DNA from: a virus
IMG/VR virus record: IMGVR_UViG_3300017917_001336
Span: 62,001 to 126,000 of that record
Length of the DNA stretch: 64,000 bases
Reading direction: 5' to 3' (one strand)
Shown here in pieces: positions 7,984-16,221 of this stretch (positions are counted from its first letter, which is position 1; each line of letters begins with the position of its first letter). The translations under genes were made by a program, and so were the position numbers. Below the pieces are notes generated by a model. That model searched no databases, was not told where the DNA came from, and saw only the letters and a program-made list of their open reading frames with translations.

Positions 7984-9576
7984 ATGGCTAAAAGTTTAGA
8001 TGGCGTCTTAACAAAAAAGGCGCATACTAAGGAAAAATTTACAGAACAGCAAGTACAAGACTTGCTAATGTGTGCTGACCCCGTAGAAGGGTACATGTAC
8101 TTTGTTAAGAATTTTTTCCATATTCAGCATCCTACCAAAGGCAAGGTTAAATTTGAACCTTTTGAATACCAGGAAAGGTTACTTCACTCATACCACGATT
8201 ATCGTTTTAATATTAACATGATGCCACGTCAGTCTGGAAAGACTACGTGTGCCGCAGGTTATTTGCTATGGTACGCCATGTTCCACCCTGATCAAACTAT
8301 TTTAGTTGCTGCTCACAAATATACAGGTGCTCAGGAAATTATGCAACGTATTCGCTACGGATATGAATTGTGTGCAGATTATATTAGAGCAGGTGTAATA
8401 AGTTACAATAAAGGATCTATTGAATTTGAAAACGGATCTCGTATTGTAAGTCAAACAACAACTGGAACAACGGGTCGTGGTATGTCTATTTCATTACTAT
8501 ACTGTGACGAGTTTGCGTTCGTACAACCTAATATTGCTGAAGAATTTTGGACTTCTATATCTCCTACACTAGCAACTGGTGGTAAGGCAATTATTACATC
8601 TACTCCTAATAGTGACGAAGATACATTTGCTAATATTTGGAAAGAAAGTAAAGAAACATTAGACGAGTATGGAAATGAAACAACAACAGGATTAGGGCGC
8701 AACGGATTTCATGGCTTTAGAGCCGAATGGTACGAACATCCTGACAGAGATGACGACTGGAGAAAAGCAGAATTAGGACGCATTGGCGAAGAGCGTTTCC
8801 GTCGTGAGTATGGATGTGAGTTCTTAATTTATGACGAAACTTTAATTAATTCTATTAAATTATCTGACATGACAGGTAAGGAGCCTGCATTTAAGATGGG
8901 GCAAATACGTTGGTACAAAAAACCAACATCGGGCAATACATACTTAGTGGGATTAGATCCTAGTTTAGGAACTGGTGGAGATTTTGCAGGTATACAAGTA
9001 TTTGAATTACCAAGTATGATTCAGTGTGCAGAGTGGCAACATAACTTAACAATCGTGCAAGATCAAGTTAAGTTGTTAAGAGATGTTATTAGATATATCC
9101 AGGACGAAATAGGACAAGATTATCAAAACAGCATTTACTGGAGTGTTGAAAATAATACGTTAGGTGAAGCTGCACTTGTAGTTATTGCTAATTTAGGCGA
9201 AGAAACATTTCCTGGCTTATTTTTAAGCGAGCCCGTAAGAAAAGGACATGTTCGTAAATTCCGTAAGGGATTTAATACTACACACGGATCAAAGATTTCA
9301 GCATGTAGTCGTTTAAAATATTTTATTGAAGAAAATAAAATGACTGTACACAGCAAGTCGTTAATTAGCGAGCTTAAAACATTTATTGCACAAGGCCCAA
9401 CGTTTAAAGCTAAAGAAGGACAACACGACGACCTTGTATCTGCATTATTACTAATAGTACGTATGACTGTAGTATTAGCAGAGTGGGATCCAGCTGTATT
9501 TGAAAAACTTAGCATCGAAAGTGTAATAGACGACGATTGGGAAGCTCCGCTGCCAATCTTCATTAGCAGTAATTAG
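7984..9576 (+). CDS. 17: Large terminase subunit, DNA packaging ATPase and nuclease (gp17)
   Basis: 530 residues, near the family norm (T4 gp17 is 610). Two domains are visible. In the ATPase, Walker A is MPRQSGKTT at about residues 80-88, Walker B is LLYCDEFAFV near residue 170, and the coupling segment IITSTPN lies near residue 200. The RNase H-like nuclease has its acidic residues in YLVGLDPSLGTGGDFAG near residue 320, WSVENN near residue 383 and GQHDDLVSALLL near residue 478. It drives genome translocation into the prohead and cuts the concatemer. It stands alone between a terminator and the next late box. Confidence 0.95.
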   Translation: MAKSLDGVLTKKAHTKEKFTEQQVQDLLMCADPVEGYMYFVKNFFHIQHPTKGKVKFEPFEYQERLLHSYHDYRFNINMMPRQSGKTTCAAGYLLWYAMFHPDQTILVAAHKYTGAQEIMQRIRYGYELCADYIRAGVISYNKGSIEFENGSRIVSQTTTGTTGRGMSISLLYCDEFAFVQPNIAEEFWTSISPTLATGGKAIITSTPNSDEDTFANIWKESKETLDEYGNETTTGLGRNGFHGFRAEWYEHPDRDDDWRKAELGRIGEERFRREYGCEFLIYDETLINSIKLSDMTGKEPAFKMGQIRWYKKPTSGNTYLVGLDPSLGTGGDFAGIQVFELPSMIQCAEWQHNLTIVQDQVKLLRDVIRYIQDEIGQDYQNSIYWSVENNTLGEAALVVIANLGEETFPGLFLSEPVRKGHVRKFRKGFNTTHGSKISACSRLKYFIEENKMTVHSKSLISELKTFIAQGPTFKAKEGQHDDLVSALLLIVRMTVVLAEWDPAVFEKLSIESVIDDDWEAPLPIFISSN

Positions 9577-9577
9577 T

Positions 9578-9585
9578 GATAAATA
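9578..9585 (+). promoter_or_regulatory. T4-type late promoter GATAAATA
   Basis: Late box overlapping the terminase stop region and 4 nt before the ATG at 9590. Confidence 0.6.
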
Positions 9586-9589
9586 TAAC

Positions 9590-11806
9590 ATGGACGCAAA
9601 TTTAGATAAAATCGCCAAAGATTTATATGGCAAAATACAGACCCGCTTTCGTAACATTAAAATTGGGGACGAAAACGCCGAAGTCTTGAGTAAAAAAGCA
9701 GACATTCCTAACGCTCGTTTCTTTGAATTTGAATACGAAGAAAACGGTGAACCGTTAGGAACTATTGCTATTACTTTAGATGCCGAAGACGGAATTGTAG
9801 TGCAAGTTAGCGGCGACCTAGTTAACGATGATGATACTACTACTCACCACGGAGCATATCAATTTATTCGCGGTTTTAGACAATTTGCTAAAGATAGATT
9901 ACTAAACTTTGATGTGCAAAATATTGGTAAAAGTAATTTAGATAAAAGAGATTATGAGTTTCAAGCGAAACGCAAGGAAGAACCTGTCATGCAACAACCA
10001 GCGATAATGGAAAATAAACTATACGGTAATGCTAGAATGAGCTATCAAGATTTAGGCGAAGCACGTTTAATTATTAAACACAGCCAACCTATCAACTTAG
10101 ATTTACCAGCAGGCCGAACAATGCATATTGAAAGCATTTACATTGAAAATGCTGAAGGTGAAAGATTCAAGTATCCGTACAAACATATCAATGGTGCTCG
10201 CGCATTAGCAGAACACATTAAGCATGGCGGTAATCCTTACGATGCAATTGGCAAACACATTTGTAACCTAAGCGAAGAACTTGCAAGCCTGAGAAAGTTT
10301 AAAGGATATGTTAGCCGTCAAGAACAGTTAAGCGAGGCAATGGCTAATGTAACATCTCGTGTTGTTGAACGTATTGAAGAAATCAAAGAAACAATCTCTA
10401 AATTACAAAGACCAGCTTACTACGAATCATTTGTAGAATCTTTTGAAGCACAAGAAGAACAAATGATTCCTGAAGAAGTACAAAATGATCTAATTGACCG
10501 TTTAACTATTCGCACGTTTAATGAAGAATTAAAATCTGTATTCCCATACATTTACAAATTTGTTGACGAATCAGAATTGCCAATTATTGAAGTAGGTGTT
10601 GAAGATATCCTAGGCGAAGAAAGCAAGACAGAATACTGCGATGCTTGTGATCGTCCAGAAAAAGACTGTGTATGCGATGATCATACTCGCAAGACAGACG
10701 AATCTTTAGATCCAGAGACAGCATTTGAATCATTTATGGACGATATTGTTCGTGAAGACAAGGACGAGTTACTAAGTCCTAACCCTGATGCACAAGCGGT
10801 GGCTATTAAAAAATTAAATGATTTATTAGCACAAAATATACAAATCGGTGTTAACGGTATGAATGCTATAGGTTCTCTAAAAGGAATCATAGATGATCCA
10901 AAATTTATTGATTTGTTGCAAACTGCTCCAGCTGAAACAGATCTAAATGATTTAGTACAAGGTTGGGTTGAAACTAATCACGAAGACCTATTACCTAAAT
11001 TAACATTTCCAGAGGGAGAAGAACCAGCACCAACACCTCAGCCAACTGTTACAGCAAATCAGGCTCCTGCTACTGAACCTCCTCCTGCAGCCGCAGAACC
11101 AACAACTGAGCCTACACTAGAACCTAGTGCAACAACTCCAACTGAACCAGCTCCAGTAGCAGAAGGTAAGAAAGATAAAGAAGAGGATAATGATCCTCCG
11201 TTTGATCCAGATCCTAAACCACACGGAAAAACAACTCCAGGTAAACATGGTCAGGGTTATTCACAAGCACGTCATTTAGCACGTCAAGGAATGGCCGCTG
11301 CTATGAAGAAAGCAGTCAAAGCAGGTGCAACTTTAGAAACAGCATTAGACTTTGGTTACGGTGTTAAAACTATCCAAGAAATTTTAGACGAATGCGGAAT
11401 GACTCCAGCAGATGTTGGATTTGATTCTCCACAGGAACAAGGCTTGCCAGGTATGCTAAAATACATTAGTGGTTTCTATAATAAAGAAGAAGGCAACTTC
11501 CCACTCGGCGGTATGCGTGTTAAAATTAAAGTTAAGAAAGCATTTGAAGATGGTGAGTTTGGCAGCGCAAGCCCAGAAGATCTAGCTAAAGTTATTCATT
11601 TTATTGATAAGAAAGATCCAAGCGGTGATGAACAACAAAGTATGTTAAAACTAGCAGGTGTCAAACATGATCATAACAAAGGTGTTCCAAAGTTTGACGA
11701 TCATATTGACGAGATTATGGCTGAACTAATAGAGACTAAGGAAACATCAAAGGGTTATACCGAAGATGAAACATTAGCTCGAATCATTGGATTAGCTAGA
11801 GGATAA
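9590..11806 (+). CDS. Large acidic protein of unknown function, probably late
   Basis: 738 residues. Not recognised as a named family. The N-terminal 150 residues look globular (RFFEFEYEENGEPLGTIAI). Residues about 260-330 are helical. A cysteine cluster CDACDRPEKDCVCDDH near residue 350 could bind zinc. Residues about 480-545 are a Pro, Thr, Glu and Ala linker, and the basic segment KPHGKTTPGKHGQGYSQARH follows. The C-terminal 180 residues look folded. A late box precedes it and a strong terminator follows. Its position next to terminase and composition suggest a virion or injected protein; that is inference. Confidence 0.6.
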   Translation: MDANLDKIAKDLYGKIQTRFRNIKIGDENAEVLSKKADIPNARFFEFEYEENGEPLGTIAITLDAEDGIVVQVSGDLVNDDDTTTHHGAYQFIRGFRQFAKDRLLNFDVQNIGKSNLDKRDYEFQAKRKEEPVMQQPAIMENKLYGNARMSYQDLGEARLIIKHSQPINLDLPAGRTMHIESIYIENAEGERFKYPYKHINGARALAEHIKHGGNPYDAIGKHICNLSEELASLRKFKGYVSRQEQLSEAMANVTSRVVERIEEIKETISKLQRPAYYESFVESFEAQEEQMIPEEVQNDLIDRLTIRTFNEELKSVFPYIYKFVDESELPIIEVGVEDILGEESKTEYCDACDRPEKDCVCDDHTRKTDESLDPETAFESFMDDIVREDKDELLSPNPDAQAVAIKKLNDLLAQNIQIGVNGMNAIGSLKGIIDDPKFIDLLQTAPAETDLNDLVQGWVETNHEDLLPKLTFPEGEEPAPTPQPTVTANQAPATEPPPAAAEPTTEPTLEPSATTPTEPAPVAEGKKDKEEDNDPPFDPDPKPHGKTTPGKHGQGYSQARHLARQGMAAAMKKAVKAGATLETALDFGYGVKTIQEILDECGMTPADVGFDSPQEQGLPGMLKYISGFYNKEEGNFPLGGMRVKIKVKKAFEDGEFGSASPEDLAKVIHFIDKKDPSGDEQQSMLKLAGVKHDHNKGVPKFDDHIDEIMAELIETKETSKGYTEDETLARIIGLARG

Positions 11807-11857
11807 TTGGCTTAAAAATACCAGATTTACGGCAAGATTTCTCTTGCTATACTAAAT

Positions 11858-11895
11858 AAAAGTGCGTACAATAACATGTATGCACTTTTTGTTTA
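11858..11895 (+). terminator. Long-stem terminator between the late block and gp32
   Basis: A 13-bp stem (AAAAGTGC G TACA paired with TGTA T GCACTTTT, one G-T pair) around the loop ATAACA, followed by T-rich sequence. Confidence 0.85.
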
Positions 11896-11910
11896 TGTAA
11901 GTTCATAAAC
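11891..11910 (+). promoter_or_regulatory. Perfect hairpin in the gp32 leader region
   Basis: GTTTATG and CATAAAC form a perfect 7-bp stem around TAAGTT, 40 nt upstream of the gp32 start. T4 gp32 represses its own translation by binding a structured leader. Whether this hairpin plays that part is unknown, and it could instead mark an RNA processing site. Confidence 0.35.
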
Positions 11911-11950
11911 ACTATAAGGCAAAACAAAGGCATATTAAAGGAGAAATATT

Positions 11951-12943
11951 ATGGCATCTTTGGCTGAAATTCGAGCAAAACTAAAAGCAGCTGAGCAACG
12001 TGGCTCAGACAACAATTCTAGAACCGGTGGAGACAATTCCATTTATGCGTTTTGGAACTTGAAAGAAGGTGATGAATCTGTTCTAAGATTCCTTCCAGAT
12101 GGAAACACCGATAACACTTTTTTCTGGGTAGAACGTGCAATGATTAAATTGCCATTCGCTGGAATTAAAGGTGAAGCAGAAAGCAAACAAGTAACTGTCC
12201 AAGTACCTTGCATGGAAATGTACGGTGATACTTGCCCAATTCTAACTGAAGTCCGTCCTTGGTTTAAGGATCCTGCATTAGAAGATATGGGTCGTAAATA
12301 CTGGAAGAAACGCAGTTACATTTTCCAAGGCTTTGTCGTCGAAGACGGCTTAAAGGAAAAAGAAACTCCAGAAAATCCAATTCGTCGTTTCATTATTGGT
12401 CCACAAATTTTCCAACTAATTCGTTCAGCACTAGTTGATCCTGAGTTGGATGAATTGCCAACAGACTTTATTAAAGGTCTAGACTTCCGTATGAAGAAAG
12501 GTAGCAAAGGCGGTTACGCTGACTACTCAACTTCTTCATGGGCACGTCGTGAACGTCCTCTAAGTGACGATGAACAAGCAGCTATTAAGGCACACGGCTT
12601 GTTTAATTTGTCCGACTTTTTACCTAAGAAACCAACTGATGTTGAACTTAAGGTAATGAAGGAGATGTTTGAAGCATCTGTTGACGGTGAAGCATATGAT
12701 ATGGAACGCTGGGGTCAGTATTTCAAACCAGCTGGCATGAGCCAAAACACTGGTGATCCTAACAAATCAACCACATCAACTCCTAAAGCATCTGCATCAG
12801 CAGATGACTATGATGACGAACCTGCTCCAGTAGCTAAGGCAGCACCTGCCCCTGCTCCAAAAGCAGAATCACAAGATGCAGGTAGTGGCGATAGCCGTGC
12901 CCAAGACATCTTGGCGATGATTCGTAATCGTCAAAAGCAGTAA
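11951..12943 (+). CDS. 32: Single-stranded DNA-binding protein (gp32)
   Basis: 330 residues (T4 gp32 is 301). It coats ssDNA in replication, recombination and repair. The N-terminal basic arm is MASLAEIRAKLKAAEQRG. The OB-fold core runs about residues 30-240, with YAFWNLKEGDESVLRFLPDG and the cysteine pair CMEMYGDTCP near residue 90. The C-terminal tail is acidic and Ala-Pro rich (DDYDDEPAPV), the usual protein-docking tail. The ribosome binding site AAAGGAGAAA is strong, as expected for an abundant protein. A terminator follows. Confidence 0.92.
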   Translation: MASLAEIRAKLKAAEQRGSDNNSRTGGDNSIYAFWNLKEGDESVLRFLPDGNTDNTFFWVERAMIKLPFAGIKGEAESKQVTVQVPCMEMYGDTCPILTEVRPWFKDPALEDMGRKYWKKRSYIFQGFVVEDGLKEKETPENPIRRFIIGPQIFQLIRSALVDPELDELPTDFIKGLDFRMKKGSKGGYADYSTSSWARRERPLSDDEQAAIKAHGLFNLSDFLPKKPTDVELKVMKEMFEASVDGEAYDMERWGQYFKPAGMSQNTGDPNKSTTSTPKASASADDYDDEPAPVAKAAPAPAPKAESQDAGSGDSRAQDILAMIRNRQKQ

Positions 12944-12952
12944 TTATATAAC

Positions 12953-12985
12953 GCTCGGGTTTGCGCCCGAGCCTTCACTATTTTA
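12953..12985 (+). terminator. Hairpin terminator after gp32
   Basis: GC-rich 7-bp stem GCTCGGG / CCCGAGC around TTTGCG, followed by a T-rich but interrupted tract. It may be partial, allowing some read-through to the recombination genes. Confidence 0.7.
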
Positions 12986-12996
12986 GGAGAATAACT

Positions 12997-13188
12997 ATGG
13001 CAAAATTAACAAAGCTAGCAAAGGTTAACGAGTCAATTACTATCAATCGTTATGATAACGCATGGATGGTTGAGATTGGCGGTCGTGACAAGAAGGAAGA
13101 TTGGAAAAACACCAAGACAGTATGTAATACTGAACAAGAACTGCTCGATGTAATTAAAGAGTGGAATACTATGGAGTTAGACACATAA
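12997..13188 (+). CDS. Small conserved protein before uvsX
   Basis: 63 residues from the ATG at 12997, chosen because TAGGAG lies just upstream. A small beta-rich protein (ITINRYDNAWMVEIGGRD). Its stop overlaps the uvsX start (TAATG), so the two are translationally coupled. No known function. Confidence 0.7.
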   Translation: MAKLTKLAKVNESITINRYDNAWMVEIGGRDKKEDWKNTKTVCNTEQELLDVIKEWNTMELDT

Positions 13189-14252
13189 TGGCCACTAAAG
13201 CATTTGATTTATCAAAATTTCGTAAAACACTAACTAAGTCTATTGATGGACTTAGCGTAGGTTTTACAGACCCAACTGATTGGGTTAGTACAGGCAATTA
13301 TGCCTTAAATTATCTTATTAGTGGAGATTTTAATAAAGGAATCCCATTAGGTAAGGTTACTGTGTTTGCAGGTGAATCTGGTGCAGGTAAATCTTACATT
13401 TGTTCTGGTAACATTGTAAGAAATGCACAACAACAAGGCATCTATGTTGTATTAATTGACAGCGAAAATGCGCTTGATGAAGAATGGTTAAAGGCACTTG
13501 GTGTTGATACTAGCGAAGACAAGCTTCTTAAGCTAAACATGGCTATGATCGATGATGTTGCTAAGACTATCAATGAATTCATCAAAGAATACAAAGAAAT
13601 GCCCGAGGAGTCACGTCCAAAAGTATTATTTGTTGTTGATTCTTTAGGTATGTTGTTAACCCCAACTGATGTAAATCAGTTTGAGGCAGGAGATCTAAAA
13701 GGTGACATGGGTAGAAAGCCAAAAGCACTTACGGCGCTTGTTCGTAACTGTGTTAATATGTTTGGTAGTCTCAATATTGGCTTGGTGGCAACAAATCATA
13801 CATACGCAAGCCAAGATATGTTCGATCCTGATGACAAAATCAGCGGAGGACAAGGATTCATTTACGCATCTTCTATCGTGGTTGCCATGAAAAAGCTAAA
13901 ACTTAAAGAAGACGAAGACGGTAACAAAGTTTCAGAAGTTAACGGTATTCGTGCCGCATGTAAAATCATGAAAACACGTTATGCTAAACCTTTTGAAGGC
14001 GTCCAAGTTAAGATTCCTTATGAAACAGGTATGAATCCTTACTCAGGTGTTGTTGACTTGTTTGAAAAAGAAGGATTACTCAAGCAAGAAGGTAACAGAC
14101 TTAAATGGGTCGATCCAGAAACTGGAGAAGAATTCAAATTCTATCGAAAAGAGTGGAAAGATGATAAATTAGATATGATAATGGAGAAATTCAATATCAG
14201 AGCTGAAACAAAAACTACCATTCCTGAGGAGATAGACGAGAATGTTGAATGA
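13188..14252 (+). CDS. uvsX: RecA-like recombinase UvsX
   Basis: 354 residues. Strand exchange protein of T4-like recombination-dependent replication. Walker A is GESGAGKS at about residues 62-69, Walker B is VLFVVDSLGML near residue 150, and the L1/L2 region contains NIGLVATNHTYAS and the GGQG motif near residue 222. The true start is the ATG at 13188, which overlaps the upstream stop; an in-frame upstream extension lacks a ribosome binding site. It heads an operon with the next two genes. Confidence 0.93.
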   Translation: MATKAFDLSKFRKTLTKSIDGLSVGFTDPTDWVSTGNYALNYLISGDFNKGIPLGKVTVFAGESGAGKSYICSGNIVRNAQQQGIYVVLIDSENALDEEWLKALGVDTSEDKLLKLNMAMIDDVAKTINEFIKEYKEMPEESRPKVLFVVDSLGMLLTPTDVNQFEAGDLKGDMGRKPKALTALVRNCVNMFGSLNIGLVATNHTYASQDMFDPDDKISGGQGFIYASSIVVAMKKLKLKEDEDGNKVSEVNGIRAACKIMKTRYAKPFEGVQVKIPYETGMNPYSGVVDLFEKEGLLKQEGNRLKWVDPETGEEFKFYRKEWKDDKLDMIMEKFNIRAETKTTIPEEIDENVE

Positions 14253-14475
14253 AACACAAATTGGTGATATCTGGTTGCTTTTTGCAGACTATATCGATAA
14301 AAAGCAAATAGAACAAGCCGCTGAAAGGTATGTGGATTTACTAGCAGATTACGGTGTTAGTGATCGTATTATGCAAAGTGCAACAGGAATTGATGAAAAT
14401 CTTGATGCCGCTATTGAATACTACCTTGACGAGCCCGATGAAGACGATGAAGATTACAAGGAATTGGATTTCTAA
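14242..14475 (+). CDS. Small acidic protein downstream of uvsX
   Basis: 77 residues with a very acidic C-terminus (DEPDEDDEDYKELDF). It overlaps uvsX by 11 bp and the next gene by 1 bp (TAATG), so the three are co-translated. No catalytic motif; a recombination accessory role is suggested only by context. Confidence 0.7.
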   Translation: MLNETQIGDIWLLFADYIDKKQIEQAAERYVDLLADYGVSDRIMQSATGIDENLDAAIEYYLDEPDEDDEDYKELDF

Positions 14476-14930
14476 TGAGTTGGTACGCTAAAGTTTCAAA
14501 AGACATTTCGTACATACCGGATGCAGTTGAGTATTTTAACGCTGAACTGCAAGATGCTAGGTCTGAATGCCGAATTACTGGCAATGTAGAAAAAGCTGCG
14601 GCAAATATGCCTGGTATCGTAGAACAACGATTTGGTCAGCTTCAAGAAATTGAGGCAATTTTGGAATATTTAAATATTGAGCTCCGTCGTTTAAAGAGCC
14701 AACACTTTCGCAAGTACTTAGAAAACTACCAACGTGCTCTAAGTTCAAGAGATTGTGAAAAATTTGTTGAAGGTGAGGCAGATGTTGTTGACTTTGAAAA
14801 AATTATCAACGAATTTGCCTTACTACGCAACAAATGGCTTGGAATCACAAAAGCATTAGATCAAAAACAGTGGCAACTTACAAATATTGTAAAATTGCGT
14901 GTTGCAGGTATGGAAGATGCAACGTTATAA
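14475..14930 (+). CDS. Helical protein, candidate recombination mediator (UvsY-like)
   Basis: 151 residues, almost entirely helical. The C-terminal half (RKYLENYQR, a short acidic link, then LRNKWLGITKALDQKQWQLTNI and KLRVAGMED) has the layout of T4 UvsY, where a W-containing helix precedes an ALDAIKSRGFAIKHI-like segment. It lies between uvsX and uvsW, and T4 uvsY is adjacent to uvsW. Sequence similarity is weak by eye, so the name is not assigned. A strong terminator follows. Confidence 0.6.
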   Translation: MSWYAKVSKDISYIPDAVEYFNAELQDARSECRITGNVEKAAANMPGIVEQRFGQLQEIEAILEYLNIELRRLKSQHFRKYLENYQRALSSRDCEKFVEGEADVVDFEKIINEFALLRNKWLGITKALDQKQWQLTNIVKLRVAGMEDATL

Positions 14931-14953
14931 CTAATTTGTCCAAACTTAACCAC

Positions 14954-14988
14954 ATAGGCCTTAAATATTTATGAGGCCTATTTTTTTT
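14954..14988 (+). terminator. Rho-independent terminator after the uvsX operon
   Basis: Stem ATAGGCCT / AGGCCTAT around an AT-rich loop, followed by eight T. Confidence 0.92.
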
Positions 14989-14996
14989 ATAAAAGG

Positions 14997-15024
14997 TTGA
15001 CTTTTAGATTTCCGGTGTTATAAT
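14997..15024 (+). promoter_or_regulatory. Sigma70-type promoter placing the start site on the ATG (leaderless)
   Basis: TTGACT, 16 bp, TATAAT. The -10 box ends 6 nt before the ATG at 15031, so initiation at the usual distance would begin at the start codon itself. Four other genes share this spacing. Confidence 0.75.
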
Positions 15025-15030
15025 AAAAAT

Positions 15031-16221
15031 ATGAAGACTATTGACCAATTATTATTGACTATTGTAAATGATACAAGCCCTACTATTGAAGAACAAATTG
15101 CTAGTAGAGATGCAAAAGTATTAAGAAGCCTTGCAACTGCAATTTCCAGTCAAAAATTTATAACTGAAAATCAATCAAAACTATTAATTAAAATTTTGTC
15201 AGAAAATTCTGAAAAAATCCAAAATTTTACAGATGAAATTTTAGTAACTATTTCAACACCGTCGTGGTCAAGAGTGTTTAGACAAATCGATCAAACAAAA
15301 AAATTATATATTTCTCAGTCAATTGACGGTGTTGACCTGTTAGTGGTAGAATTTGCATTTAATTCACAAGTTCGCAAACTTTTGTCAAATTTTTCCAAAA
15401 AAATCAGTGGTCTAGTTCAACACCATAACGGTAGAATTTATCATGCCGAGCTTACTGAAAGAAATATTGTTACATTGGTTGAGCTGTTAACACCACATAA
15501 TTTTGAAATTGAACAAAAAATCCAAGATTTTTACAAAACCATAAAATCTTGGTCAGAAAATGAGGTAAAAAATCAATTTTTAATTACCTCCATAACACAT
15601 CCAAATTTTCAAAAACACATAACAGAAGATTTGGGATTAGAAACTGAAATTGATAAAAACATTATTAATGACAGACGAGTAAGATATCAATATTTTGTTG
15701 AAGATATCAAAAAAACACCAGAAAATTTGACTGAAATTATTGCAAATCGAAAAAGTACAAAACTATGGATTGATCAAACCACTTGCGATCTTTCAGATGT
15801 TATTGCTAGTTTGATTTTCTTAAAAAGACTACCAATTCTTTTTATATTTGACACATATGACACTAAAGGGTGTGTTGAAAATTTGAAAATTTTGTCAAAA
15901 TCTTTGAAAAAAAATGAAATTTTTGACCAAGTAGGAATTTACTTTAGATTACCTAATTCAGAGACCGGTATAGAATTTAATAAATTTATTGCAGACAATC
16001 AATACAACTGCCAACTAGATCAAGACACAAAAATAGTGGCGGTGCAAAATGGAAAAATACCAAAATTTTTCCTAAAAACTGACTGGAAACCAATGAGCGT
16101 TATTGCAATTGGTAATTCATTAAAACAGACAAAAACAGCCGTCTATGCTAACATGTGTGACTTAATTATTTCATACACTACACAACAACCAATTATAGAG
16201 ACAAGAACGCTATGGGAGTAA
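15031..16221 (+). CDS. Unknown conserved-position protein upstream of uvsW
   Basis: 396 residues, rich in Lys, Ile, Asn, Glu and Phe and encoded with a very AT-rich codon choice (repeated AAAATTTT-like words), unlike its neighbours. No motif is recognised; helices dominate residues 1-250, and residues about 260-390 look like an alpha-beta domain (LPILFIFDTYDTKG, then KIVAVQNGKIPKFFLKTDW). It overlaps uvsW by 10 bp and is driven by an apparently leaderless promoter, so it is co-expressed with the recombination helicase. A role in recombination is contextual only. Confidence 0.65.
   Translation: MKTIDQLLLTIVNDTSPTIEEQIASRDAKVLRSLATAISSQKFITENQSKLLIKILSENSEKIQNFTDEILVTISTPSWSRVFRQIDQTKKLYISQSIDGVDLLVVEFAFNSQVRKLLSNFSKKISGLVQHHNGRIYHAELTERNIVTLVELLTPHNFEIEQKIQDFYKTIKSWSENEVKNQFLITSITHPNFQKHITEDLGLETEIDKNIINDRRVRYQYFVEDIKKTPENLTEIIANRKSTKLWIDQTTCDLSDVIASLIFLKRLPILFIFDTYDTKGCVENLKILSKSLKKNEIFDQVGIYFRLPNSETGIEFNKFIADNQYNCQLDQDTKIVAVQNGKIPKFFLKTDWKPMSVIAIGNSLKQTKTAVYANMCDLIISYTTQQPIIETRTLWE

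Noticed and set aside
11851-11859. Late promoter ACTAAATAA before gp32
   Set aside because: It lies inside the terminator stem and more than 90 nt from the gp32 start; probably chance in AT-rich DNA.
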